Assembly (NCBI GenBank): GCA_964505265.1
Contig: CAZDGN010000024.1
Coordinates: 1-14,265, forward strand
From: CAILUF01 sp964505265
Lineage (GTDB): Bacteria > Pseudomonadota > Alphaproteobacteria > Rickettsiales > UBA1997
DNA: 14,265 bases
Reading direction: 5' to 3'
Shown: positions 7,631-14,265 of the stretch, in pieces
Position numbering within the stretch: the stretch's first letter is position 1
Layout: each line of letters starts with the position of its first letter
Program-made: the position numbers and the translations under genes
The notes under the pieces: model-generated
The model's database searches: none
The model's input: only the letters and a program-made list of their open reading frames with translations
What the model was told of the DNA's origin: nothing

Positions 7631-8606
7631 TATTTTTGAGCAAATTATAAAGTTGCAAAATATCATCTGCTAAAGGAATTTCCAGAGACAATTCCTTACC
7701 AGTAATTGGATGAATAAAATTAATTTTGTAAGAATGCAAAGCCTGCCTTGAAAAATTTTGCAGAAATTTTTCTAATTTAGGGTCAGCATTTTTTGGTAAC
7801 ATTTTTTTGCAAGAATTGTAAAGTTGGTCGCCAATCACCGAATGCTTCATTGATTCAAGATGCAAGCGGATTTGATGAGTCCTTCCTGTTTGCAAATTAC
7901 ACTCAACTAAACTTGCAAAACCATCTAAAAAAACCTCTTTGGTTTCATAATTGGTAATGGCTTCGCGACCAAGATTTTTCACAATCGCCATTTTTAATCG
8001 ATTTTTTCTTGATCGAATAATATTTTTTCTAATTACCCCTTTTTTTGGGTCCATTACACCGTAAATCAGTGCTAAATAACTTCGATGAATATCGCGCTCT
8101 TTTAACATTTTACTCAACAATTGATGAGTTAAATCATCTTTAGCAATTATCATTAGGCCACTAGTATCTTTATCTAAGCGGTGAACAATTCCAACTCTGC
8201 TGGCACCAGCAATTGATGAAAGTTCATCAGCAAATTCGTAAAGCAAGCCATTAACCAAAGTATCATCATTATTTCCAGCACCAGGATGAACGGTTAAACC
8301 AAAAGGCTTATTGATAATAATTAAATGCTTATCTTGATAAATTATTTCAAAATCGATTTTTTTAGCAATTAAGTCCGATGGTTTATTATCAGGAATTTCT
8401 ACCGATATTTCATCATTGTTTTTTAGCTTATATGAGTCAGTGTTGATAATTTTATCGCTAAAATTTTTAACATAATTTTCAGCAATCAAATTTTGAATTT
8501 TGCTTCGAGTAATTTCCGGTTTTATTAATGCAAATTCTGTTGCCAGATATTTGTCAATTCTAGTTCCTACACTCTCTTGAGTGATTTTAAAAAAATATTT
8601 ATTCAT
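7623..8606 (-). CDS. rluD: RluA-family 23S rRNA pseudouridine synthase (RluD-like)
   Basis: The enzyme isomerises uridines to pseudouridine in RNA. Of its 327 residues, about 14-72 form an S4 RNA-binding domain (VGTRIDKYLATEF onward). The catalytic domain starts near INKPFGLTVHPG (98-109) and carries the family signature HRLDKDTSG (142-150), with the nucleophilic aspartate at 145. GRTHQIRLHL is also present further on. An S4 domain plus this catalytic core fits RluD (U1911/1915/1917 of 23S rRNA, helix 69) or RluC. The exact target cannot be read from the sequence, so the symbol is tentative. Its start overlaps the tsaE stop by 8 bp (ATGAATAA) and its stop overlaps the miaA start by 8 bp, which ties the three genes into one transcript. 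Confidence 0.9.
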   Translation of the reverse strand: MNKYFFKITQESVGTRIDKYLATEFALIKPEITRSKIQNLIAENYVKNFSDKIINTDSYKLKNNDEISVEIPDNKPSDLIAKKIDFEIIYQDKHLIIINKPFGLTVHPGAGNNDDTLVNGLLYEFADELSSIAGASRVGIVHRLDKDTSGLMIIAKDDLTHQLLSKMLKERDIHRSYLALIYGVMDPKKGVIRKNIIRSRKNRLKMAIVKNLGREAITNYETKEVFLDGFASLVECNLQTGRTHQIRLHLESMKHSVIGDQLYNSCKKMLPKNADPKLEKFLQNFSRQALHSYKINFIHPITGKELSLEIPLADDILQLYNLLKNNG

Positions 8607-9024
8607 AATTTATTGATACAATTCTTGACTCTTCTTTAGCATTATCGGCTTCAATATTTATGCGTATAATATTTTTTGTTAAATATTTTTCAGCTATCTC
8701 TGGCCATTCAATTAGGGTTACAAAATTTTTTATGGCATAAAAAAAACCAATATTTTCTAGCTCTTCAGCACTTTTTAGTCGATATAAATCAAAATGATAA
8801 ATTTCACCCTTAATAGTTGAATAATTGCAAACTAAATTAAAAGTAGGACTCAAAACTGGAGTAGGATTTTTTTGTAAAGAATTAATAAAAATTTTTGCAA
8901 AAAAACTCTTGCCAACCCCGAGGCTTCCGCTCAAAGCAAGAATTTTTGGAGCCTCAATTTTTTTAGCCAAATCGATGGCAAGATCTGCCATTTCTTCTTT
9001 AGAATTTATTTTATAATTTAACAT
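8599..9024 (-). CDS. tsaE: tRNA threonylcarbamoyladenosine biosynthesis ATPase TsaE
   Basis: TsaE is the small ATPase that, with TsaB and TsaD, makes t6A37 in tRNAs reading ANN codons. The 141-residue product has Walker A GSLGVGKS (33-40), SPTF (59-62), HFDLYRL (77-83) and EWPE (106-109), all typical. I start it at the ATG at 9024, one base after the stop of the prepilin peptidase gene. A longer in-frame form from 9105 would add 27 residues without family similarity and overlap that gene by about 80 bp. Its 3' end overlaps the start of the rluD-like gene by 8 bp. tsaB and tsaD are not in this window. Confidence 0.95.
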   Translation of the reverse strand: MLNYKINSKEEMADLAIDLAKKIEAPKILALSGSLGVGKSFFAKIFINSLQKNPTPVLSPTFNLVCNYSTIKGEIYHFDLYRLKSAEELENIGFFYAIKNFVTLIEWPEIAEKYLTKNIIRINIEADNAKEESRIVSINYE

Positions 9025-9025
9025 T

Positions 9026-9802
9026 TTAATAGATAACGGGCTTACCAACCAACAAACAAATATAGGCGGATAAACATATTGCGGGAGCAAATGGAAAAGT
9101 TTCATCTTTCATAAATTTTTGCCATAATGTCCCAAAAACTGCACCAATTATACCACTTAAAAACATAAATAAAATAAAATTATTTGTTCCAAGCATAAAA
9201 CCTGCTATGGCAAAAAATTTAAAGTCGTCAATTCCAAGACCATCAATTCCTGCAGAAAAATAAAAAAACACCCAAACCGCAAAACCAAAACCCAAATATA
9301 AAATTGCTGGCTTAAGTCCATTTAAAGCCGAATTAATCTGATTATTATTGTTATTTATAATTAATATAAATGCCAGAAAAGCTAAAATATATTGAGTAAA
9401 ATCTGGGATAAAATAATGCTCCAGATCCACCACCACCATAATCATCAAAATTACAAAAATAGCCAAATGTATGATTAACTTTAAATCAAATTTTAATCCA
9501 AGTGCCAAAAATGATAATAGAAATCCAGTTAAGGTCGCAAACTCAATTGCCAAATATCGAACTGAAATGCGGTGCTTACAAAAAATACATTTTCCGCCTT
9601 GTAAAATCCAAGAAAAGATTGGAATCAATGAACGCAATTTTAAAGTTTTTTTACAATTCGGACATTTCGACCTCGCAAAAATCATCGGTTCCTTGCTGGA
9701 AATACGATAAGTAACCAAACTAACAAAGCTTCCAAAAATTGCCCCAAAAATAGCTAAAATTAAAATTTGCATCTCTATACTTATCACAGAAAAAAAATTC
9801 AT
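9026..9802 (-). CDS. prepilin peptidase / type IV leader peptidase (A24 family)
   Basis: An integral membrane aspartic protease that cleaves, and often N-methylates, leader peptides of type IV pilins or pseudopilins. The 258-residue protein has an N-terminal helix with GAIFGSFVSLVTYR (20-33). A cytoplasmic loop follows with two zinc-binding pairs, CPNC (47-50) and CIFC (72-75), as in the bifunctional enzymes, then several membrane helices. The two catalytic aspartates should be D126 in VVDLEHYFIPD and D193 in GLGIDDFKFFAIAG. The family usually has GGGD where this one has GIDD. ATG at 9802 and at 9772 are both possible starts; neither has a Shine-Dalgarno. No pilin, secretin or pilus ATPase is in the window, so its substrates must be encoded elsewhere. 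It is the first gene of the tsaE-rluD-miaA-recO run. Confidence 0.92.
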   Translation of the reverse strand: MNFFSVISIEMQILILAIFGAIFGSFVSLVTYRISSKEPMIFARSKCPNCKKTLKLRSLIPIFSWILQGGKCIFCKHRISVRYLAIEFATLTGFLLSFLALGLKFDLKLIIHLAIFVILMIMVVVDLEHYFIPDFTQYILAFLAFILIINNNNNQINSALNGLKPAILYLGFGFAVWVFFYFSAGIDGLGIDDFKFFAIAGFMLGTNNFILFMFLSGIIGAVFGTLWQKFMKDETFPFAPAICLSAYICLLVGKPVIY

Positions 9803-9817
9803 ATTTATTATATTTTC

Positions 9818-9847
9818 TTGATTGATAATTTAAACATTAATTATAAA
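9818..9847 (+). promoter_or_regulatory. candidate sigma-70 promoter for the NlpD-like gene
   Basis: TTGATT (9818-9823) and TATAAA (9842-9847) are 18 nt apart, predicting a start near 9854 and a leader of about 30 nt. Its -10 box overlaps a minus-strand TATAAT (9845-9840) that faces the prepilin peptidase gene. The two promoters would therefore be back-to-back and probably compete. Confidence 0.4.
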
Positions 9848-9868
9848 CTCTAAATAAGTTTAATTAAA
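9840..9868 (-). promoter_or_regulatory. candidate promoter for the prepilin peptidase-tsaE-rluD-miaA-recO run
   Basis: On the minus strand there is a perfect TATAAT at 9845-9840, about 38 bases before the ATG at 9802. The -35 region is weak: TTTAAT at 9868-9863 with a 17-nt spacer. The call rests on the -10 box and its position in the only non-coding gap upstream of this gene run. Confidence 0.35.
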
Positions 9869-9883
9869 ATTTTTTAAAAAAAA

Positions 9884-11317
9884 ATGAATTGCTTAGCAAT
9901 AATATTCTCAAAATTATTAATAATTCTTTTATTTTTTTCATTGTCTTCCTGCCTTCAAGAACCAGCAAAGATAATCAATAAAAATAAAACCAATTACAAT
10001 AAATCCAATCAATTTAATCAAGACAAATATAAAAACCTAGCCCAAAATAAAGCAAAGCTGGAAAGCAAAAATGATAAAGACTCTTCAATTAAAGAAGATA
10101 AAAAAATCGAAGAATTCAACAAGGGCAATATCATAGAAAGCCAAACCAAAAGTAAATCTTCGGGCAAATCCGCGAGCAAAACAGAATCGACCCCAAATCA
10201 AAATGTTCCAACAAAATCAGAGAAATCTGATAAAAACGATATTTTATCAAAAAAAGAAATTAAAGTTGAACAGGGGGATACCTTATATTCAATAGCCAAA
10301 AATAATAATACAAATTTACGTGATATAATCGAATTGAACCATATCGAACCGCCATATCAAGTAAAAGTTGGTCAGAAACTAAAAATTCCAGTTGCAACTT
10401 ATCATGAATCTAGAGATGGCGATACTTTATATTCAATTTCTCGATTATATAATATGAAAGTAAATGATTTAATTGCGATTAATGATTTAAAATTTCCTTA
10501 TGCAATCTATCCAGGAGATAAAATTAAAATAAATGACAACAAAAACCATAAAAACGATGAGCAAAAGACGATTGAAAATACAGAAATAGCCGAAAAAAAT
10601 TCCAAAATTTCTAACAATCAAAAAAACTCGCCAACCGCTTCCAAAGAAAAAATTCTTGTTGATACTAAAAATAGCAAAGAAAAATCATTCAATGAAAATT
10701 TCAATAAAAAAGATTCAGATAAAAACTTAGCCAAAACTAATATTACCGATAAATCTTCTGAAATCGAATCTTATGGACTCAAGCCAACCGAAGTTAGAGC
10801 AATAGAATTAAGCAAAGCCGATGAAAATTCTAAAACCGTTAAAAATATAATTCCTGCACAAAATCAAATTGTGCAAACTAAACTTGAAATTAATAAACCA
10901 ATAGATAAAGATGCGATCAAAAAGATTGCCAACAAATCCAATCATTTTAGCTGGCCAGTTCGAGGTGAAATTGTTTCAAAATTTGGTCCAAAAAGTGCTG
11001 GTCTCTTTAACGATGGCATCAATATCAAAGCCAAAGCAGGACAAAATGTTGTAGCATCCGAAGATGGAATTATTGCCTATGTTGGCAATGAACTTAAGGG
11101 CTATGGTAATTTAGTTATTATAAAACATGCTGGGGGCTGGATTTCTGCCTATGCACATCTAAAAGATTTTGCGGTAAATCGTGGTCAAAAAATTTATCAA
11201 GGACAAAAAATCGGTTCTGTTGGCGATTCTGGCAAAGTTAAATATCCGCAACTTTATTTTGGACTTAGAAAGGGTCGTGATGCAGTTAATCCAGAAGCAC
11301 ATTTAAATCACCTTTGA
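9884..11317 (+). CDS. nlpD: LysM/LytM lipoprotein, NlpD-like amidase activator with degenerate LytM domain
   Basis: The 477-residue protein starts with a lipoprotein signal (hydrophobic 4-19, lipobox LSSC with Cys23), so it should be anchored in a membrane facing the periplasm. A Lys/Asn/Ser-rich linker follows. Two LysM peptidoglycan-binding domains come next (about 125-169 and 173-216, both containing GDTLYSI), then a second long polar linker. The C-terminal LytM/M23 domain spans about 355-474. Catalytic M23 ligands are missing. The GxxHxGxD motif reads GLFNDGIN (Asn376 and Asn380 replace His and Asp). The HLHFE motif reads QLYFG (456-460). Only the YAHL histidine (425) remains. This is the pattern of NlpD/EnvC activators of cell-wall amidases at division, not of a peptidase. 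GYGNLVIIKHAGG and VNPEAHL match NlpD. The two LysM domains differ from the single one in E. coli NlpD, so the symbol is by resemblance. ftsY follows after 63 bp. Confidence 0.88.
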   Translation: MNCLAIIFSKLLIILLFFSLSSCLQEPAKIINKNKTNYNKSNQFNQDKYKNLAQNKAKLESKNDKDSSIKEDKKIEEFNKGNIIESQTKSKSSGKSASKTESTPNQNVPTKSEKSDKNDILSKKEIKVEQGDTLYSIAKNNNTNLRDIIELNHIEPPYQVKVGQKLKIPVATYHESRDGDTLYSISRLYNMKVNDLIAINDLKFPYAIYPGDKIKINDNKNHKNDEQKTIENTEIAEKNSKISNNQKNSPTASKEKILVDTKNSKEKSFNENFNKKDSDKNLAKTNITDKSSEIESYGLKPTEVRAIELSKADENSKTVKNIIPAQNQIVQTKLEINKPIDKDAIKKIANKSNHFSWPVRGEIVSKFGPKSAGLFNDGINIKAKAGQNVVASEDGIIAYVGNELKGYGNLVIIKHAGGWISAYAHLKDFAVNRGQKIYQGQKIGSVGDSGKVKYPQLYFGLRKGRDAVNPEAHLNHL

Positions 11318-11380
11318 TTCCTCTTTGCTTATTTTAATTTAAGTTTTATAATTTTTTTAAATTAACAAATTTCATAAATT

Positions 11381-12307
11381 ATGTCATTATTTAAAATATT
11401 TTCTAAAGCCAAAATCACCGATCAACTCAAAAATAGCTCCCAAAAATTTTCCCAAACAATCACTGAAATTTTTACTCACAAAAAGCTCGATGAAAATACC
11501 ATAGAATTACTCGAAGAAACACTTATAGTAAATGATTTAGGAGCTGATTTCTCTATGGAATTAATTAAAAATCTTCGTGAAAGAAAATTTAACAAAAACA
11601 TCAACTTAACCGAAATAAAAGAATTTTTAACTCTCGAAATTACTAGAATTTTAAAGCCGTGCGAAGGCAAAATTCAGCTTGATTCCAATCAAAAACCTCA
11701 AGTAATTATTTTTAACGGGGTTAATGGTGCTGGCAAAACCACCACAATTGGTAAAATCGCTAATAATTTAAGCTCTCAAAATAAAAAAGTTTTGATAGTT
11801 GGATGCGACACTTTTCGAGCAGGAGCTGGATCGCAGTTGGAAATTTGGGCAAAAAGAGCAAATTGTGAAATTATTTTATCACTAAAAGATGGGGAAGACC
11901 CCGCTTCGGTAGCTTATCGCGGAGTTGATTATGCCAAGAAAAATGATTTTGATGTCGTGCTAGTTGACACTGCTGGACGTTTACAAAATAAACAAAATTT
12001 GATGGATGAACTAAAAAAAATCAATAATGTTATAAAAAAACTTGATGCCAGCGCCCCGCATTTAAATCTGTTAATTGTTGATGCAACGATTGGACAAAAT
12101 TCTAAAATGCAAACCGAAATTTTTAATCAAACCGTTGGTATTGACGGCCTTATTATTACCAAGCTGGATGGCAGTTCGAAAGGTGGTGTAGTAGTTGCAA
12201 TTTCCAAGATTTTTAGCAAACCAATTTACGCAATTGGAATTGGCGAAAAAATCGAAGACTTGCAAGAATTTGATGCCGAAGAATATGCTAAAAAGTTAGT
12301 TAATTAA
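11381..12307 (+). CDS. ftsY: signal recognition particle receptor FtsY
   Basis: FtsY is the SRP receptor GTPase that docks ribosome-SRP complexes at the membrane for co-translational insertion. The 308-residue product is the short form: an N domain (about 1-95) without the long acidic A domain of E. coli, then the NG GTPase. The G motifs are GVNGAGKTT (113-121), DTFRAGA (143-149), DTAGR (196-200), TKLD (260-263) and GIGEKIEDLQEF (286-297). The last is the usual FtsY C-terminal signature and separates it from Ffh, which also carries an M domain. The DATIGQN stretch (234-240) is DATTGQN in most relatives. It is probably cotranscribed with the NlpD-like gene. Its 3' end overlaps the convergent 103-residue ORF by 4 bp. 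Confidence 0.97.
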   Translation: MSLFKIFSKAKITDQLKNSSQKFSQTITEIFTHKKLDENTIELLEETLIVNDLGADFSMELIKNLRERKFNKNINLTEIKEFLTLEITRILKPCEGKIQLDSNQKPQVIIFNGVNGAGKTTTIGKIANNLSSQNKKVLIVGCDTFRAGAGSQLEIWAKRANCEIILSLKDGEDPASVAYRGVDYAKKNDFDVVLVDTAGRLQNKQNLMDELKKINNVIKKLDASAPHLNLLIVDATIGQNSKMQTEIFNQTVGIDGLIITKLDGSSKGGVVVAISKIFSKPIYAIGIGEKIEDLQEFDAEEYAKKLVN

Positions 12308-12615
12308 GGATAGGATTTAGATGTATTTTTATTAACTTCTAGCTTACTAAAATCTTGTACCGAGATTGGCTTCAATGAAACTTTTTCACAATCTGAAGAT
12401 AATGATAAATAATTACTTGATGGCGTTTCGTTGCTTTTTCGACTTTGTAAATTTTTATTTAATGAATTTGGAGTACAATTGTCTCTATAATGCATAGTAC
12501 CATCTAACTCCATAGCAAATGCCTGATCAGCTAGACCCATTTCATCAGAGGTTTGACTTTCTGAATCTGAATTACCTGTATTGGCCAAGGTTTTGCCGTT
12601 TTCAACATTTTTCAT
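12304..12615 (-). CDS. hypothetical hydrophilic 103-residue protein downstream of lpdA
   Basis: I do not recognise this protein. It is rich in Ser, Asn, Lys and Asp/Glu (for example NTGNSDSESQTSDE, residues 12-25), has no hydrophobic segment or signal peptide, contains two cysteines, and looks largely disordered. Its ATG directly abuts the lpdA stop codon (TAG at 12618-12616), so it would be translated from the lpdA mRNA. Its 3' end overlaps the ftsY stop region by 4 bp. A 103-codon open frame is unlikely by chance in such A+T-rich DNA, and the exact abutment to lpdA supports a real gene. It could still be a spurious frame or a lineage-specific secreted or regulatory protein. No function is inferred. 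Confidence 0.55.
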   Translation of the reverse strand: MKNVENGKTLANTGNSDSESQTSDEMGLADQAFAMELDGTMHYRDNCTPNSLNKNLQSRKSNETPSSNYLSLSSDCEKVSLKPISVQDFSKLEVNKNTSKSYP

Positions 12616-14031
12616 CTAAAAGTGAATTGCTTTGCCATATGCATCAAGCACAGCTTCATGCATCATTTCTGACATTGTTGGATGAGCAAAAATTGTGTGC
12701 ATTAAATCTTCCTCAGTGAGTTCGGCTTGTTTAGCAATAACGAAACCTTGAATCATTTCGGTGACTTCAGCCCCAATTAAATGTGCCCCCAAAAGTTCTC
12801 CAGTTTTTTCATCAAAAATAACTTTAATTAGACCTTCTAATTCACCCATAGCAATGGCTTTGCCATTGGCTAAATACGGGAAACGACCTACTTTAATTTT
12901 TTTACCTAATTCTTTGGCTTTCTTTTCAGTTAAGCCAATTGAAGCAATTTGTGGCATGGCATAAGTACAACCAGGAACATTTTCTTTTTTAATTGGGTGA
13001 ACTTTTTTGCCATCATATTTACCCAGCTTACTAGCGATTTTTTCTGAAGCAATAATACCTTCATGCGATGCCTTATGAGCAAGCCATGGTGCCCCAGCAA
13101 CATCTCCAATCGCAAAAATATTTGGTTCAGCAGTTTCCATATAGCCATTAGTTTCAATGCGACCCTTCTCAACTTTAACTTTAGTTTTTTCTAAACCAAG
13201 ATTTTCAACATTAGCAACAATGCCAACCGCCATTATAACTTTTTCAGCTTTAATTTCTTCAATTTTGCCAGCAATTTCAATCTTGGCAACTACCTCGCCT
13301 TTGCCCTTGGTTAAAGATTTTAGTGAAGCTGAGGTTAGAATTTTTATCCCTTGTTTTTCAAAAGATTTACGAGCTAATTTAGAAATTTCTTCATCTTCTA
13401 CTGGCAAAATATTTTCTGCCATTTCAATTAATGTTACTTCGCTTCCCATATTACGATAGAATGAAGCGAATTCCGAACCAATCGCTCCCGAACCAACAAC
13501 GATAAGCGATTTTGGCAAGGCTTTTGCGGTCATCGCCTCGCGGTAAGTCCAAATATTTTCGCCATCTGGCTCCATTCCTTGGATAATTCTAGCTCTAGCG
13601 CCAGTTGCCACCACAAAATACGTAGCTTCGATTTGCTCTACTTCTTTTCCATCTTTAGTTACAGAAATTTTTTTGGCGTCTAAAAATTTAGCAAATCCGT
13701 CAAAAACTTCTACTTTATTTTTTTTCATCAAGCCTGAAATCCCTGTGCTTAAGCGCTTAGAAACTGCACGCGATCTTTCAATAATTTTGGTAAAATCATG
13801 CTGAATATTTTGAGCTGAAAAACCAAATTCCGGCAAATGATGCAACAAATGATTAATTTCCGAAGAGCGCAATAATGCCTTAGTTGGAATACATCCCCAA
13901 TTCAAACAAATTCCACCTAAATGATTAGCCTCAATAATTGCAACTTTCAGTCCAAGTTGCGATGCACGAATTGCAGAAACATATCCACCGGGACCTGCAC
14001 CAATCACGCATAAATCAAATTTTTTTGTCAT
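12616..14031 (-). CDS. lpdA: dihydrolipoyl dehydrogenase (E3)
   Basis: E3 reoxidises dihydrolipoamide on the E2 subunits of pyruvate and 2-oxoglutarate dehydrogenase complexes, passing electrons through a disulfide and FAD to NAD+. The 471-residue product shows the FAD-binding GAGPGG (11-16), the redox disulfide in GGICLNWGCIPTK (Cys42 and Cys47), the NAD-binding GSGAIGSEFAS (180-190), the second FAD motif FAIGDVAG (306-313) and the catalytic His-Glu pair in AHPTMSE (His450, Glu455) near the C-terminus. Length and motifs are complete. No E1 or E2 genes are in the window, so which complex it serves is not shown. The downstream 103-residue ORF abuts it. Confidence 0.97.
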   Translation of the reverse strand: MTKKFDLCVIGAGPGGYVSAIRASQLGLKVAIIEANHLGGICLNWGCIPTKALLRSSEINHLLHHLPEFGFSAQNIQHDFTKIIERSRAVSKRLSTGISGLMKKNKVEVFDGFAKFLDAKKISVTKDGKEVEQIEATYFVVATGARARIIQGMEPDGENIWTYREAMTAKALPKSLIVVGSGAIGSEFASFYRNMGSEVTLIEMAENILPVEDEEISKLARKSFEKQGIKILTSASLKSLTKGKGEVVAKIEIAGKIEEIKAEKVIMAVGIVANVENLGLEKTKVKVEKGRIETNGYMETAEPNIFAIGDVAGAPWLAHKASHEGIIASEKIASKLGKYDGKKVHPIKKENVPGCTYAMPQIASIGLTEKKAKELGKKIKVGRFPYLANGKAIAMGELEGLIKVIFDEKTGELLGAHLIGAEVTEMIQGFVIAKQAELTEEDLMHTIFAHPTMSEMMHEAVLDAYGKAIHF

Positions 14032-14076
14032 AATTTTTTGATTAAATTTTTTGAAATCATATCAGTATTTTTTTTA

Positions 14077-14106
14077 ATATTATCACTAAAAATAATTTAA
14101 AATCAA
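14077..14106 (-). promoter_or_regulatory. candidate sigma-70 promoter for lpdA
   Basis: On the minus strand, TTGATT (14106-14101) and TAATAT (14082-14077) are 18 nt apart, giving a predicted start near 14070 and a leader of roughly 40 nt before the ATG at 14031. The same TTGATT -35 hexamer appears in the candidate promoters of uvrB and the NlpD-like gene. Confidence 0.45.
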
Positions 14107-14194
14107 CCTCTTAAAAATTAAAATTTTAGAAATTTTTGGTAATTAAATTTAAAAAAATATCAAAATTAACTCTTTTTTATTAAAATTTTTTAGC

Positions 14195-14200
14195 TAAAAT
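14195..14200 (+). promoter_or_regulatory. possible -10 box for tRNA-Leu
   Basis: TAAAAT lies 13 bases before the mature 5' end of tRNA-Leu. The -35 region at the proper distance is only a T-run (about 14173-14178), so this is a weak call. Confidence 0.25.
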
Positions 14201-14213
14201 ATTCAATCTACAA

Positions 14214-14265
14214 GCGGACGTGGCGAAATTGGCAGACGCACTAGACTTAGGATCTAGCGCCTCAC
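14214..14265 (+). tRNA. tRNA-Leu (UAG), 5' part, cut by window end
   Basis: GCGGACG is the 5' acceptor strand, followed by TG and a three-pair D-stem GCG/CGC around AAATTGGCAGA. A perfect anticodon stem CTAGA/TCTAG encloses the loop CTTAGGA, anticodon UAG, which reads CUN leucine codons. The sequence then enters the long variable arm (CGCCTCAC) and leaves the window, so the T-arm and 3' acceptor strand are not visible. Confidence 0.93.

Noticed and set aside
9025..9105. Longer TsaE starting at ATG 9105
   Set aside because: The extra 27 residues overlap the prepilin peptidase gene and have no counterpart in TsaE; the ATG at 9024 sits one base after the upstream stop.
11334..11365. Inverted repeat TTAATTTAA / TTAAATTAA after the NlpD-like gene as a terminator
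   Set aside because: The stem is all A/T with a 14-base loop, so it is too weak for an intrinsic terminator, and ftsY probably shares the transcript.
12761..13459. Plus-strand open frames opposite lpdA (12761-12964, 13157-13459)
   Set aside because: They are antisense to conserved lpdA motifs and give no recognisable protein; they are codon-bias shadows.
1..14265. CRISPR array, insertion sequence or prophage
   Set aside because: No regularly spaced repeats, transposase or integrase motifs, or terminal inverted repeats were seen; the tRNAs at both ends have no visible att duplication within the window.

Overview
The window is a strongly A+T-rich stretch (by eye about 70% A+T) of a bacterial chromosome, most likely an alphaproteobacterium of the reduced, host-associated kind such as Rickettsiales or a relative. 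That placement is an inference. It rests on the base composition, the RecO, MiaA and NlpD-like proteins, the elongator tRNA-Met sequence, tight gene packing and the lack of visible Shine-Dalgarno sites. TGA is used as a stop, so the standard bacterial code applies.

Layout from left to right. (1) Positions 1-350 hold the N-terminal part of an unrecognised two-helix membrane protein, cut by the window edge, then an elongator tRNA-Met (CAU). (2) A large minus-strand polytopic membrane protein carries an embedded spermidine-synthase-like SAM-binding domain (554-2632). (3) A 372-base gene-poor, very A+T-rich gap leads to a small orphan ribbon-helix-helix regulator (3005-3223). (4) uvrB (minus) lies tail-to-tail with that regulator and is divergent from a beta-carbonic-anhydrase homologue whose zinc site is rewritten (5307-5948). 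(5) A compact minus-strand run, prepilin peptidase - tsaE - rluD-like - miaA - recO (9802 to 5938), has neighbours overlapping by 8 bp or separated by 1 bp. (6) Divergent from it is a plus-strand pair: a LysM/LytM lipoprotein resembling NlpD (with its catalytic residues lost) and ftsY. (7) Minus-strand lpdA is followed directly by an unrecognised 103-residue hydrophilic ORF. (8) The 5' part of tRNA-Leu (UAG) is cut by the right edge.

Most of the content is housekeeping: nucleotide excision repair (UvrB), recombination (RecO), modification of tRNA position 37 by two separate pathways (TsaE for t6A, MiaA for i6A) encoded in one operon, rRNA pseudouridylation, SRP-receptor targeting (FtsY), lipoamide oxidation (LpdA) and control of envelope splitting (NlpD-like). 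I see no CRISPR array, insertion sequence, prophage or complete toxin-antitoxin pair, and no obvious multi-gene novel system. The most unusual signal is the carbonic-anhydrase-like protein, which keeps the family fold but lacks the usual zinc ligands.
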